A DNA stretch of 64,000 bases from Odiellus spinosus (lineage: Eukaryota > Arthropoda > Arachnida > Opiliones > Phalangiidae). A program made the translations under genes and the position numbers. The stretch spans positions 7,605,676-7,669,675 of the forward strand of contig OY987240.1 of NCBI GenBank assembly GCA_963920705.1, in the 5' to 3' direction. The notes under the pieces are model-generated. The model saw only the letters and a program-made list of their open reading frames with translations. It did not search any database and had not been told where the DNA came from. The stretch's first letter is position 1. Each line of letters begins with the position of its first letter. Below, in pieces: positions 1 through 10,342 of this stretch.

Positions 1-180
1 AGAGGAGAGGAGACGAGAGGAGACGAGAGGAGACGAGAGGAGACGAGAGGAGACGAGAGGAGACGAGAGGAGACGAGAGGAGACGAGAGGAGACGAGAGG
101 AGACGAGACGAGAGGAGACGAGAGGAGAGGAGAGGAGACGAGAGGAGACGAGAGGAGACGAGAGGAGACGAGACGAGGCC
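1..180. repeat. GAGAC/GAGAG simple repeat
   Basis: A purine-rich tract of 10-bp units (GAGACGAGAG) interrupted by GAGG variants runs from the window edge into a copy of repeat family 1. The same tract occurs, reverse-complemented, at about 16719-16775, and a short version lies at about 48653-48690. In each case it sits at the same place inside family 1, so it is a variable-length microsatellite belonging to that family. Confidence 0.9.
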
Positions 181-1255
181 AGACCAGACGAAAGAGAGCT
201 ATAATGACTTAAGGGAGATAATCAACCAGCATAGAATGTTATCACCATTTGAAGTCAACAGAGCAGCGACACGGCTTTCATTTATCACAAGAAAGAGACG
301 GCCCGGCTACGAAGAATTGAAACGTGCAAGCAGTTAGTGTTTTCGGCCTCGACATATGAGATACCTACAGTCAGTAAAAGCTCGGCAGTTCTTCGTACGG
401 CCTCGTAATTGTAAACATAAAAGGAGCTCTTCTAACGGTATGGAAATTAGTCTACTTTCAGTCTTTTAAGATATTTTTTTATCATAGGAGTGGAAGCTAA
501 CGTCTTGTAACCGGTTTGGAAAATAACCTCTCAACCAGCTCAATCCTTGGATTCTTCCATTGACTGGGATCACTTGTATGATGAGAATATCAGTAATGGT
601 CCTATTAGCACGTCAAATCAAGAATTTCAGACGAAAATTGTACCGGAAGTAATTACCAATCATCGACCGACAATGGGTTGTAATTGGAACATTCAGTCTA
701 CTATATTCCTTGGTTTGTCCAAGAGGAACTTGCTACCATATCTTCGTCGTTTTCATTCCTTGTCTTCCTTGCCATCCCAGACTAAATTCTTCATCTTTAT
801 CAAATCAGTGGATTATCAAAGATAATCACACAGTACAGCCTATACTCAAGTGTTAATTTATATTACAAGAACTTGTATTTTACATTTTTGCCTATAAAAT
901 AAACATTTCAATTGGTGTGTCTATTAAGAAATCTATGCCCTGCCGCATATAATTATGGGTAACGCAGGACATTTCATTTGGTGTGTATATTAAGAACTCT
1001 ACCGCCTGCCGCGTATAATTATGGATAACGCAGGACACTCTTTTGCATTCTCTGAATCCTTGAGGTTAAGGGAAAATACATATACTCCGTAACCTAGATG
1101 GGAAATAGAGAAGTGTGATTGAAATGCACGCTGTTTCTTCTACTCTTCCACTACTCTACATTTCTTTTCATCTTTTATTTTAGGTAAGGTTAGGTTAGGT
1201 TATGTTACCTTAACGTCGGGGTCGGGGAGGTTATATTTTGGTTTCCCAACTTGTT
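181..1255 (+). repeat. Repeat family 1, right half (copy A)
   Basis: Non-coding interspersed repeat. Closely related sequence is found at 48680-49625 (plus), 15671-16720 (minus) and 13941-14940 (minus). Shared landmarks are the start GACGAAAGAGAGCTATAATG, a block with TTAGGTTAGG near 1185-1202, and the end GTCGGGGAGG followed by an AT-rich stretch and CCCAACTTGTT. The short reading frame at 547-825 has no support as a gene: it lies inside the repeat and is not preserved as a protein in the other copies. Confidence 0.8.
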
Positions 1256-1610
1256 GTTTATCATTTTGAAGCAATTAGTAAAGCTCGGCTAAGCTTAAGA
1301 TCTCACCCTTTTGTAACCCATTCAGGCACCTTACTTTCTATTACTTCGTATACTTAATCAACATTTCATTATTGAAATCTGTGTTTAACTAGAGATACTC
1401 TTGTACCCGAACGAAGTCTTATCAAATTTTTTCAAAAGTACCTTTGTCTGTATTAATTCGAATTCAGTGGACGGTGGGAAGAGGGAAACGACGACGACGA
1501 CGACGACGACGACGATTTCAGTTATCAAGCGCCGCGGGTCCATTGGAAAAGACATTACGGTTTCTGATGAAATTCGAGTTTAGATAAAGGGATAAACATT
1601 GTGTTTATCC
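1255..1610 (+). repeat. Segment C repeat with (ACG)n tract
   Basis: From 1255 to about 1480 the sequence matches a segment also found at 18390-18600 (plus), 45240-45470, 46868-47100 and 55745-55915 (all minus). It ends with an EcoRI-like GAATTC and GTGGACGGTGGGA. From 1480 to 1610, including an ACG trinucleotide tract at about 1490-1515, it continues to match only 55640-55745, so this copy and the 55.6-kb copy form a subfamily. Confidence 0.75.
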
Positions 1611-1726
1611 TAATGGAAGGATTTAAAACGAGAGAAAGAAAAAAGAGGGAGTGACGTTTCACTCGAGTCATGCGCGGTAGAGTTGGTTTATTTTATTCGA
1701 TTCCTACAAAGGCAATTGATCGAATC

Positions 1727-1977
1727 ATGGGCCAAGAAACGATAAATCCAGGACATGTCTCAAGCGTTTACTAAAAGAAACAGGCTACGTCATCACCGTA
1801 CCGTGATGACGCGTTTTTTGAGATCAAGTTTGTACAGTCAAAGGTATGGGGTTTTGGGAGCAAAGTGACGTCATATGACGTCACACGCTGTACGAAGGCT
1901 GTTTGTTTGGCCGACCGAGATTTTATTCCCTCAAACGGGGAAGAGTCATGTCCTGGATTTATCGTTTATTGGCCCAT
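1727..1977. mobile_element. Mutator-like MITE, copy 1
   Basis: A 251-bp element with terminal inverted repeats beginning ATGGGCCAAGAAACGATAAA and ending with the near-complement. Inside are a palindromic CGTCATCACCGTACCGTGATGACG-type core (described here by its halves) and TGACGTCATATGACGTCA. The flanking 9-mers 1718-1726 (GATCGAATC) and 1978-1986 (GATCAAATG) agree at 7 of 9 positions, consistent with an aged 9-bp target duplication. A second copy in opposite orientation is at 61163-61414. The reading frame at 1865-2065 is contained in or overlaps the element and is not treated as coding. Assignment to the Mutator type rests only on the 9-bp duplication. Confidence 0.8.
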
Positions 1978-1986
1978 GATCAAATG

Positions 1987-2339
1987 CAATGCCTTTTATT
2001 CAATCGCTGAATTAACGGCAGCCGCTTCCATCACCCGCCTTTCCCCGAGTCGAATATATATTTGACATCGTTATTCAAATAAATGTTCCATTTTTAGATC
2101 CAAGTTTGCCTTTAAACATTTTTACTCGATAGCAACCCGGTTTCCGGCGTCGAGGATAGGACACTTGAGAATTCGCGCGCAATTTTGTTCAAACAAAGGA
2201 CATTCGTTTAAATACAAATTAATACACTTCTGGCGCGAATAACTTTAATTTATTCCAAGATCTAATTAAAATAAGCTATAAAAATACAAGGAAAAGTTGC
2301 TCGTGTGACAATTCAATGACGTCAATTAACCAATTGCAA
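1987..2339. other. Unassigned, 3' flank of receptor gene
   Basis: AT-rich sequence downstream of the minus-strand receptor stop codon. It probably includes the 3' UTR. I see no other gene or repeat here. Confidence 0.5.
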
Positions 2340-4092
2340 TTACAGCAGACGAGTGGTTTTAGTAACTCGAATGTTACTATAAAGTTTGCGGGCGATAAGA
2401 AAGATGCCGACGCAAGTTAGGATCAAAATTAAACCATTGAAAATTTGCTTCAGATCATTGTAACCGATGTAAACTATTTCTTCGGGTTGTTCCGAAATTC
2501 TATTCGCTCGCTCAAGTTTGAAATTATGATATAACAAAATTTTTTGGAGAAACCCACCTTCGAAAATTTTAGTAATCCTGAATAAACAATTTTGGAAGTT
2601 ATTAAACTTTGCCAAAAACTACACAAATCCGTTTAAAAATATCTATTGAAATCTCAAAATCTTGTAGCAGGTTTTAATGTTTCGGGAATCGCAAAAATAT
2701 CTGGTAGGAAATTTTTACTTACCCCTGATTAAATATTTCGATAAATTGGAAACTTCGCGCGTAAGCCATGGCCAAGTAGACGGAAGAGATCTTCTCTTTG
2801 GGAATATGAACCACCAACTGCTTCACGGAACTATCTTCTTGATCGTGTAACAATTTGAAAAAATATTGTTTTCTTATGATGAAGGCGAAATTGGAACTCT
2901 TAATAGCCCGGGCTGCTTCCAAAATTGAATTCTTCCTGTTATTCTTCTTATTCTTTTCCAATATTTTTCCCAAATAAACCACGTCGGCGTTATCGGAATG
3001 CTATTAATTGTAAATGAATCAAACAAAATACTTAACGCGGAATGACCTTAAAGCGTTAAGAATAGGAGTAATGTAGGGATGATCCTACCTGCATCTGCTC
3101 TTCTAGAATACTAGTTTGTCTAAGCAATCCCATTGAAACGGTTCCATTTCGAACAGCGTGTACGAAATCCTTAATCGTGTTCAAATTGGCCCCCTCCGGT
3201 TTGGCGCCGACAGAATAGGACAGAGTGGAATTGTACAATTCGAAAAAGCAACCGACGATAATGGTTAAGGTAGCAATAGCCACCTTCAACCACGATCTCG
3301 AAGGAATGACGCAATGAGTTTCTAAACGAATCAAAACATTTCTGACTTCAATTATTGGATGTCGATGGACCAATGATGAAATCGCACCTAATCCAATTTG
3401 CCTGGAGATTACGTTCCACGAAGAGAACGGTTCCAAGAAGGGTTTCAACTTTGGAAATAACCATCGAACCGATTCGGAAATAAGGAAATACGAACAGAAT
3501 AGCGTGATGATAAGAATCCAAAGCTAAACAAGACGCGCAATTATTAATTAGATCATGAATTAATTTATGATTAGATGCGAAGAATATAAACGAATTACTC
3601 TCGTTTCAAATGGCTCGAAAAAAAACTTGCAGCTTTCGACACGATGACTGGCCACCTTCTTCGTTATCAAAACGATATCATCTTGGTAAAAGATTGGTGA
3701 TGACGAGAAAGCTTTGAGTCGTTGTGGTGACACGAAAAAAAGAAATGTCGAAAATGCAGCTTCCTACAATTTATAATATAATTTAATATATTTTAAACAG
3801 TATTTTTGCTCTCACGGTAGCTTCGTACCTTTCTTTGCAACATTCCAATCATTCCATTGTAAGTTCCATTTCCGGTATCTATCCCGAAGGTTCCGGTTTT
3901 AGGAAATACTAAATGATATCTGTACAGAAGAAAATTACATTTTTTTAGGGAATTTATTCCCGGAGCTAATCTATGGCAAATACAATACTTGAAGCCGAGA
4001 AGAAACGACAATAGCTCTAAAAAAAGAAAATAAGGCCCAGAACGACCTACGAGGCTGCCGTCATTCAGACGATCAATTTTAAATTGCGTGTC
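2340..4092 (-). CDS. Chemosensory ionotropic receptor, S1 to C-terminus (six exons visible)
   Basis: I built this model from reading frames and splice signals. Exons on the minus strand: 4092-3989, 3919-3829, 3763-3599, 3523-3089, 3000-2723 and 2577-2340 (TAA stop). Phases are compatible throughout, and introns from 3988 downward are GT-AG; they give about 436 residues. Seen in order: ligand-binding S1 (LLSFLLGFK, then GNGTYNGMIGMLQRK; SPQRLKAF keeps the S1 arginine; FYQDDIVLI), then FFFEPFETR before membrane segment M1 (LWILIITLFCSYFLI), a pore region, M2/M3 (WLKVAIATLTIIVGCFF) with SYSVGAKPEG, S2 (HIPKEK, GGFLQK), M4 (IFNGLILILTCVGIFLIA) and a short tail. This order is that of insect ionotropic receptors: ligand-gated cation channels in sensory neuron membranes. 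The amino-terminal region upstream of 4092 is not identified; the 4092 acceptor is my choice. It looks intact over this range. A specific IR number cannot be assigned. Confidence 0.8.
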
Positions 4093-4432
4093 CTTGATAA
4101 TAAACCATAAATTAATTAATATATAATACAATGAATTCTATAATCTGCCCCTTGAAACTCGTAATCTCTAACAGGTTTCGAACAAAATTTTATCAGTTAA
4201 TTTCCCTGACCAATATAACATTTTTTTTCGTGAATTTATTCTTACGAGCTTGAGCTGTTGGCAATTCCCACATTTTATTTGACATAGTTTATCAATCGGG
4301 GTCAGCTGATAGTTTACTCGGAATATGAGAAACAATTTGAATATTTCGGAAAATATTTTCAATTTATAATAATTACGTTACAATTAATTGGTCAACCAAT
4401 CATAAATAGTTCCTTGACACGTACCAAAATAT
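4093..4432. other. Unassigned, upstream of receptor S1
   Basis: Likely intron or 5' sequence of the receptor gene. A stretch around 4190-4270 resembles the small intron at 3920-3988 (both contain an AATAAATTC motif next to a poly-A run on the minus strand), suggesting a local duplication. I could not find the missing N-terminal exons. Confidence 0.4.
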
Positions 4433-4795
4433 TTATTTTCTCTGACCATTTGGGCTATTTTCAAATTCCTTGACTTTTCCCTGACCTATTGGAGCAATTT
4501 TCTTATTCCCTGACCCTTTTGGGCCAATTTCCAAATTCCCTGACTTTTCCCTGACCTTTTGGGCCAATTTTCTAATTCTCTGACTTTCCCCTGACCTTTT
4601 GGAGCAATTTTCCAATTCCCTGACTTTTTCCTGACCTTTTGGGCCAATTTCCAAATTCCCTGACTTTTTCCCTGACCTTTTGACCCAATTTTCTAATTCC
4701 CTGACATTCCCCTGACCTTTTGGGCCAATTTCCAATTCCCTGACCTTTTGGGCCAATTTCCAAATTCCGTGGCTTTTCCAGGTTTTCCAGGTCGT
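4433..4795. repeat. Minisatellite, about 33-55 bp units
   Basis: Imperfect tandem units built from CCTGACCTTTTGGGCCAATT and TCCAAATTCCCTGACTTTTC. Units alternate between a shorter and a longer form. The repetitive minus-strand reading frames across it (Gly-Asn-Trp-Pro-Lys-Arg-Ser-like) come from the repeat and are not genes. Confidence 0.9.
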
Positions 4796-5926
4796 GTACG
4801 AACCATGTCTAAGTTTTGGTGCAACCGCGAATTGTTCCATAAAAGGGATACGAGAATTATTTATAAATAGCTTACGTTCATTACAGCCACATTGAAAGTA
4901 TGGTTTCCAAGTAACGCCATTCCGAGATCTTAGTCCAACTATAAGCCACTATCTAATACGCGTTTGTTCCCGTAATTAACTTCGATTAAGCCAAAAAATT
5001 AAAGAGAAATCGAAAAATATTAGACGACTATGCCTAAATAGAATTTGAACGAGCAAACACCTTTACTGTAGAACTCCAACCTTTTATATAACAACGAATC
5101 GACGAATATTCGGTCCGGGAAAAACAAATTAACCTCTTTCCGCTTTCCTGACATTGTTATTACAAATTAATTCCACAGGGTCTATTTATTTTTCTATCTA
5201 ATCTATCTAATAATGGACTTTCTAGTCCTTTCGCGTACAGGACTTTGGACAAAATTCAATACTAACCATGATCCCTCCAATTTTCCTAGCATTGTTCTCG
5301 TTGCTGATTGGCTAAGTTTCCTCATTAGCCAAGAACTAAAATAATTGATCTATTTCCTGGTAGGGAAACATTGTCGAATTTAATGAAAAATATGCATTAA
5401 GAAACCTACCTATTTTCGTGATTAATTTTCATATAAAGGTAATAACGCGTGATATTAAATCGTGATTAACTTATACTGCTTTCAATAAAATTTAAAGTAA
5501 AATTTAACGGTCAGTTAAATTGGAAAATGAATGTGAAACGCGACACTTCAAAATTTATTCAGCTCGAAGGCAAATTTATTCGAGAAAAAAATCACAAGAT
5601 ATAATGATTTTCTACGCGTATTATTACTAGTTAAACTTATCAATTAAAATTAGCAGGCTTATGGTAATTTCCCTTTATGATGTGGATAAATGATTCAACG
5701 AAGAATCAGCGTAACTCCGTCTTTTACTGTATTATATTAAATATGGAAATAACATTGTGTGCCAATTCATGATTATACAGTGTTTGAAATATCACTAGAA
5801 TAGGACACGGACACTTGAAAGAAAACAAGGGACATTCGTTTAAATGAGAATTTATGAAATATTTAGAAGTCAAATTAATACACTTTTGACGCTTATAACA
5901 TTTCTTTGTTAATCAATTAGAATTAC
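4796..5926. other. Unassigned AT-rich intergenic
   Basis: No reading frame, RNA gene or repeat that I can support. It separates the intact receptor gene from its broken duplicate. Confidence 0.5.
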
Positions 5927-6512
5927 AGAAGACGAGTTGTTTTAGCTCCTCGAATCTCGCGATGAAGATTACCGAGCATAAGACAGATTCCGATGAAAGT
6001 TAGAATCAAAATAAAAGAATTGAAATTTACTTCAGATCATTATAGCCAATGTAAATTATTTCTTCGGGTTCTTCCGATATTCCATTCGCTCGTTCAACTT
6101 TGAAATTATGGTATGAGAAACATTTTTCGTAAAAACCACCTTCTAAGATTCTTCTAATCCTGAATAAACGATTTTAGAAGTTGAAATCCCGAAATCTTGT
6201 AAAAGTTTTAGTAGAAGATTTTTCATGATATGTTATGGATAGAAAACACTTGTTTTAATTCTACCCTTTTGTTCTTTTTACTTACCCTTGATTAAATATT
6301 TCTTTGAATTGAAAACTACGACCATAAGCGAAAGCCGCGTAGCCTGAAAGTATCCTTTCTTTGGGAATATGAAACACTGTTTCAGGGAAGTAGTTTCTTG
6401 ATCGTGTAATACTTGGTAAAAGTATTTTTTGCTTATGACGATAGCGAAATTGGAACCATTAATAGCCCGGGCTGCTTCCAAAAATGAACTCTTCCTGTTT
6501 TGCTTCTTATTT
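5927..6512 (-). pseudogene. Ionotropic receptor pseudogene, last two exons
   Basis: This is a diverged duplicate of the last two exons of the gene at 2340-4092. The penultimate exon (about 6512-6291) keeps LEAARAI and SNFAI, but after SLKQ the frame shifts; in the shifted frame one reads HIPKER and RSFQFKEIFNQG, matching the intact copy. A GTAAGT donor follows. The last exon (from about 6169) keeps GYNDLK just before M4, where a CAA codon has become TAA; a further small deletion follows. The upstream part of the gene is missing because repeat family 1 begins at about 6513, inside the penultimate exon. It cannot make a channel. Confidence 0.8.
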
Positions 6513-7759
6513 TTACCCCCCCCCCCCGACTGAACTTTAGCTCATGAGGAGGTTTTACACTGGTCGTGTCTGTGTGTGTGTGTGTGCGTGTCTGTGTGTC
6601 ACTACTTCCGGTTTAACCGGATATCACGTGACCTAGCTCGTGGAGCAAAAAGTTTAGAGACGTAATCATACCAGCTTATCGTTCAATTCCGGGGAATTAC
6701 CTCCTTTAAGCGTGGCTGCCACATTGAGTTTCAGGTATCGTGCAATTACATGCAAGAGGACGTCTCCAATTGCATATTTTCGCATTTCACCATCCACTTT
6801 ACGGTCAAACCTCGATGCTGTACAGTTGAAGGCGATTATAAGCAATGGGACGTCTCCCACTGTTATAAACACCTCCGACCATACCTACACCAAGGTCCAA
6901 CCTCCAGTTTCCGATCTCAGCGGGCCATACTAGCAAGGCGTCTCTCACTAATATGGTCCTCATCAATCTTCCACTCTCCAATCATCGCCCCACCAATGGG
7001 TTAATTAGCTTTGCGAACCAAGCGCCTAGAGATCAAGAATCAACAAGACATTGAAGGTAGGGGGTTTTCCTCCCAACTTCATGGCCACATCACTCGATTA
7101 ATAAAGGCTTTCGAAGGGTTTTTGGAATGAATGCTAATTAGGCTTATGGTGTGATATCGTTTACGGAAATGAAACGCAATATTAATTTATATTAAAATTA
7201 AAATGATCAATATGGTTAAACTTAATCTAATTAATAATTCAGTTGAAAAATAAATTTAAAATTCGAGATAGTTTAAAAGATATTTAAGAAATTGTGCAAA
7301 AATTTAAAGAAATGTGACCGTTTAATACCAGCTTGAGTTAGCAGCACACGCTAAGCTATTTTCTATATATATATCATTTAGTCAAAAAAGCAAAGGTATA
7401 ACGGGCAGTATAAGTTTAGGCTTAATGCAAACTTGGGGTGGATTGAAGAATCTATATAAAGGTGCGTTTACGCGGGTACCCAAGATTGAAACGACATAAT
7501 TTAGATAAGAGATAATATACTATATAATATAATAACTTCGATTATACTCAGTACAATTTTAACCAGTTCAAGGGGAATTGGTGTATAAGGCTTAAAGCTG
7601 AGGCGGATTGATACAAAATGTTAAACCTCTTAAGAAAAATAAAAGTCGTGAAAACTCTCCTTGAACAGAAGTAGAGTAGGTGTTTAAAAAACATTAAAAT
7701 ACACCAATTAGAATAAAAAATGGACATCTGATGTTGGAAAAAAACAAAAATAGGCTTCA
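6513..7759 (+). repeat. Repeat family 1, left part (copy B)
   Basis: The copy begins at a poly-C tract (about 6519-6529) that replaces the usual TTACCTCCCCGACTGAAC start, continues through a TG microsatellite (about 6570-6600), a CACGTGACC block and the GACGTCTCC blocks, and is cut off at about 7759, where Gypsy gag sequence starts. Related copies: 15671-17985 (minus), 45869-46860 and 47424-49625 (plus). Reading frames at 6666-7004 on both strands are repeat-internal and not conserved as protein. Confidence 0.8.
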
Positions 7760-7761
7760 AT

Positions 7762-8370
7762 TTATCGTTTCATTGCGTCCACCGTAGGTTCAGTTGGAGT
7801 TGTTATATCCTTGTGAATTGCGGTTGTAACCATAGCACCTGCGTGAATGGTAGCTGTTTCTTCTGCCTGGCATAGAGCGACAGCTTTATTAAGGGTTAGA
7901 TCATTGATAGACAAAAGCTCCTTCCGAAGTCGATCGTTACGAGTGCCCACGACGAGAAGAGTAGTAACTAGGGAGTCTCTTAAAAGTGCAAACTCACAGT
8001 CTTGGGCCTTAGCCTTGAGATCGATGTAAAAATCGTCGAATGTTTGTCCGGGTCGGTGCACGGTAGTAAAAAAAAAAGTAGCATAGGTAAAGGAGATTTT
8101 TGTATGGTTTATAATAAAAATTAAGCGTTAAGAATTACTGTAACGGTTCTGGCATCGTCGGTTTCTTGAATATCAAGCGTGTTATATATGCGGCGACCGA
8201 CGGGACCTAACACATGAAGAAATGTAGCACGTTGCCCACTGCCCAGCAACGGTTGCCGTCTCTAGATTAGCGGCGATCGCGTGTATTTCGTAACTTTCAC
8301 GATACTCGCCCCAAGCTGATGCAGGATCAGAACCGGGAAGGAATTGCGCATGACTCTTGAATGACGTCAT
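7762..8370 (-). pseudogene. Gypsy-type LTR retrotransposon gag fragment
   Basis: Read on the minus strand, the region gives pieces of a Ty3/Gypsy Gag: first SDPASAWGEYRESYEIHA (8370 downward), then after a frame change LGPVGRRIYNTLDI, then GQTFDDFYIDLKAKAQDCEF, and RNDRLRKELL with LTLNKAVALCQAEE near the end. These follow the usual order of insect Gypsy Gag, which forms the particle that packages element RNA. At least one frame change and stop codons lie between the pieces (about 8060-8190), and the element is cut at 7760, so zinc knuckles, protease and polymerase are absent. The LTR and primer-binding region lie just upstream at 8455-8664. Confidence 0.75.
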
Positions 8371-8472
8371 TGCTTAATGTCGAACGGAGAGACGCGTGGT
8401 GAAATTATAGTTGCTTACGACACGTTTAATAAAATTTGAGAGCGCGTTGAGTAGCCACCTCTATCACCATGT

Positions 8473-8664
8473 TGTGATATTAAAAAGACACCCTTTTTGA
8501 ATTAAACACTCATAACTATTTATTTACATATTTATGTACAAGTTCACTACGTGACGATCTGACTGAGAGTGGCTCCTTACTCCGCGTCTTGTTTTTACCT
8601 CAGCTCGCTTCCCCTGGCGGGTTTCTCTATCAACTCAAATCAACACTCCACTCTCATTGGTCAC
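8473..8664 (-). mobile_element. Gypsy LTR (5' LTR of the gag fragment)
   Basis: On the minus strand this roughly 190-bp block ends ATATCACA and is followed by ACATGGTGATAGAGGTGG, which resembles the LTR-end/primer-binding junction of insect Gypsy elements. The gag remnant follows in the same direction. The outer LTR end is placed at about 8662-8664, where half of a tRNA-Ala begins. No matching 3' LTR is present in the window. Confidence 0.6.
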
Positions 8665-8665
8665 T

Positions 8666-8705
8666 CGCATGCGGGAAGCCCCGGGTTCGAACCCCGGTAT
8701 CTCCA
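8666..8705 (+). pseudogene. tRNA-Ala 3' half
   Basis: Anticodon 3' arm, T arm and acceptor 3' strand of the Ala tRNA (CGCATGCGGG ... TATCTCCA) with no 5' half. The missing half is replaced by the end of the Gypsy LTR, suggesting the retroelement landed in the anticodon loop. Confidence 0.7.
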
Positions 8706-8776
8706 GGAAGGATATTTTTCCGGGTTGGTTTTGTGAAGAACATATGTGGGGTTATAGTTCAGATCTGTAAGGACAT

Positions 8777-8848
8777 GGGGTATAGCTCAGTGGTAGAGCG
8801 CCCGCTTTGCATGCGAGAAGCCCAGGGTTTGTACCCCGGTATATTGTG
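8777..8848 (+). pseudogene. tRNA-Ala(UGC)-like, acceptor broken
   Basis: The D and anticodon arms are Ala-like (loop TTTGCAT), but the 3' acceptor strand reads TATATTG and the T loop is TTTGTAC, so neither the acceptor nor the T arm fits a working tRNA. Confidence 0.7.
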
Positions 8849-8921
8849 AATTACAACTTCATTATGGAAGCTAAAAGAGTATTCGTTTTATGAATAACAT
8901 AGCTCAGTTGCGGTAGGACGT

Positions 8922-8993
8922 GGGGATATAGCTCAGTGGAAGAGCGCCCGCTTCGCATGCGGGAAGCCCCGGGTTCGAACCCCGGTATCTCCA
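8922..8993 (+). tRNA. tRNA-Ala (anticodon CGC)
   Basis: A full 72-nt cloverleaf: acceptor GGGGATA with TATCTCC (one G-U pair), D arm GCTC/GAGC, anticodon stem CCCGC/GCGGG around TTCGCAT, T stem CCGGG/CCCGG around TTCGAAC, and A as discriminator. The B box GGTTCGAACCC is perfect. A T5 run at 9008-9012 can end Pol III transcription. One of the best-preserved members of the Ala cluster. Confidence 0.88.
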
Positions 8994-9080
8994 GAGTGAA
9001 AGGTACATTTTTGAAGTTCGAAGAGTATTCATTTTGTGAAGAACATATCTGGAGTTATAGTCGAGATATATAAGGACGTG

Positions 9081-9137
9081 GGGGTATTGCTCAGTGGTAG
9101 AGCGCCCGCTTTGCAGGCGGGAAGCCCCGGGTATATT
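9081..9137 (+). pseudogene. tRNA-Ala-like, T arm deleted
   Basis: 5' half with loop TTTGCAG; the sequence jumps from CCCCGGG directly to TATATTATG, so the T loop and acceptor 3' strand are lost. The copy at 9743-9800 has the same deletion. Confidence 0.7.
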
Positions 9138-9225
9138 ATGAAGGAAATCTTCATTATGGAAGTTAAAAGAGTATTCGTTTTGTGAATAACATGTCGGGGT
9201 TTATAGCTCAGTTGCGTTAAGTCGT

Positions 9226-9297
9226 GGGGATCTAGCTCAGTGGAAGAGCGCCCGCTTCGCATGCGGGAAGCCCCGGGTTCGAACCTCGATAACGCCA
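9226..9297 (+). pseudogene. tRNA-Ala(CGC)-like, weakened T arm and acceptor
   Basis: Anticodon arm intact (TTCGCAT), but the T stem 3' strand is CTCGA and the acceptor reads GGGGATC against TAACGCC, giving several mismatches. Confidence 0.65.
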
Positions 9298-9382
9298 GAA
9301 TGAAAATTACATTTTTGAAGATCAAAGAGTATTCGTTTTGTGAAAAACATGTCCGGGTTATAGCTTATATGCAGAGATATCG

Positions 9383-9454
9383 GGAGATATAGCTCAGTAG
9401 AAGAGTGTCCGCTTTGCATTCGGGAAGCCCCGGGTTCGAACCCCGGTAACTCCA
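9383..9454 (+). pseudogene. tRNA-Ala(UGC)-like, mismatched stems
   Basis: GGAGATA faces TAACTCC in the acceptor, and TCCGC faces TCGGG in the anticodon stem, so both stems have a mismatch. The B box is intact. A closer-to-consensus relative is at 10056-10127. Confidence 0.6.
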
Positions 9455-9584
9455 GGAAGAATATTATTCCGGGTTCGTTTTGTGAAGAACATTTGTGGGG
9501 TTATAGTTCAGATGTGTAAGGACGTGGGGTTATAGTTCAGATGTGTAAGGACGTGGGGTTATAGTTCAGATGTGTAAGGACGTG

Positions 9585-9656
9585 GGAGGTATAGCTCAGT
9601 GGTAGAGCGCCCGCTTTGCATGCGGTAAGCCCCGGGTGCGAACCCCGGTATCTCCA
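9585..9656 (+). tRNA. tRNA-Ala (UGC), B box altered
   Basis: All arms can form (acceptor GGAGGTA with TATCTCC, loop TTTGCAT), but the T loop has changed from TTCGAAC to TGCGAAC, which damages the B box, and the anticodon stem has one weak pair. Probably poorly transcribed. Confidence 0.5.
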
Positions 9657-9742
9657 GAATGAAAAGTGCGTTTTTGAAGTTCAAAGAGTGTTAATTTTGT
9701 GAAGAACATATCTGGAGTTATAGTCGAGATATATAAGGACGT

Positions 9743-9800
9743 GGGGATATTGCGCAGTGGTAGAGCGCCCGCTTTGCATTCGGGAAGCCCCGGGTATATT
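9743..9800 (+). pseudogene. tRNA-Ala-like, T arm deleted
   Basis: Same truncation as 9081-9137, with D-arm change TTGCGCAG. It marks a duplicated block of roughly 660 bp within the cluster. Confidence 0.65.
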
Positions 9801-9888
9801 ATGAAGGAAATCTTCATTATGGAAGATAAAAGAGTATTCGTTTTGTGAATAACATGTCGGGGTTTATAGCTCAGTTGCGTTAAGTCGT

Positions 9889-9960
9889 GGGGATCTAGCT
9901 CAGTGGAAGAGCGCCCGCTTCGCATGCGGGAAGCCCCGGGTTCGAACCTCGATATCTCCA
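9889..9960 (+). pseudogene. tRNA-Ala(CGC)-like, weakened
   Basis: Close to 9226-9297 but with the 3' end TATCTCCA restored; the T stem 3' strand CTCGA and acceptor position 7 still mismatch. Confidence 0.6.
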
Positions 9961-10055
9961 GAATGAATATTACATTTTTGAAGTTCAATGAGTATTCGTT
10001 TTGTGAAAAACATGTCCGGGTTATAGCTTATATGCAGAGATATCGGGAGATATCG

Positions 10056-10127
10056 GGAGATATAGCTCAGTAGAAGAGTGTCCGCTTTGCATGCGGGAAG
10101 CCCCGGGTTCGAACCCCGGTATCTCCA
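10056..10127 (+). tRNA. tRNA-Ala (anticodon UGC)
   Basis: The acceptor GGAGATA pairs perfectly with TATCTCC, the anticodon loop is TTTGCAT with a single G-U in the stem, the T arm and B box are intact, and the discriminator is A. T5 lies at 10137-10141. The D loop has AGTAGAA in place of AGTGGTA, which loses one of the conserved D-loop Gs, so function is likely but not certain. Confidence 0.75.
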
Positions 10128-10197
10128 GGAAGGGTATTTTTCCGGGTTGGTTTTGTGAAGAACATGTGGGGTTATAGTTCAGATCTGTAAGGACGTG

Positions 10198-10269
10198 GGG
10201 GTATAGCTCAGTGGTAGAGCGCTCGCTTTGCATGCGAGAAGCCCAGGGTTTGTACCCCGGTATATTATG
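10198..10269 (+). pseudogene. tRNA-Ala(UGC)-like, acceptor broken
   Basis: Near-duplicate of 8777-8848: compensated anticodon stem CTCGC/GCGAG, loop TTTGCAT, T loop TTTGTAC and 3' end TATATTA that cannot pair with GGGGTAT. Confidence 0.65.
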
Positions 10270-10342
10270 AATGACAACTTCATTATGGAAGTTAAAAGAG
10301 TATTCATTTTATGAATAACATAGCTCAGTTGCGGTAGGACGT

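Noticed and set aside
3599..3763. Apparent phase mismatch between receptor exons suggesting a pseudogene
   Set aside because: On recounting, the run encoding FFF is eight Ts; the exon is 165 bases and phase 0, so the junction to 3523 is in frame.
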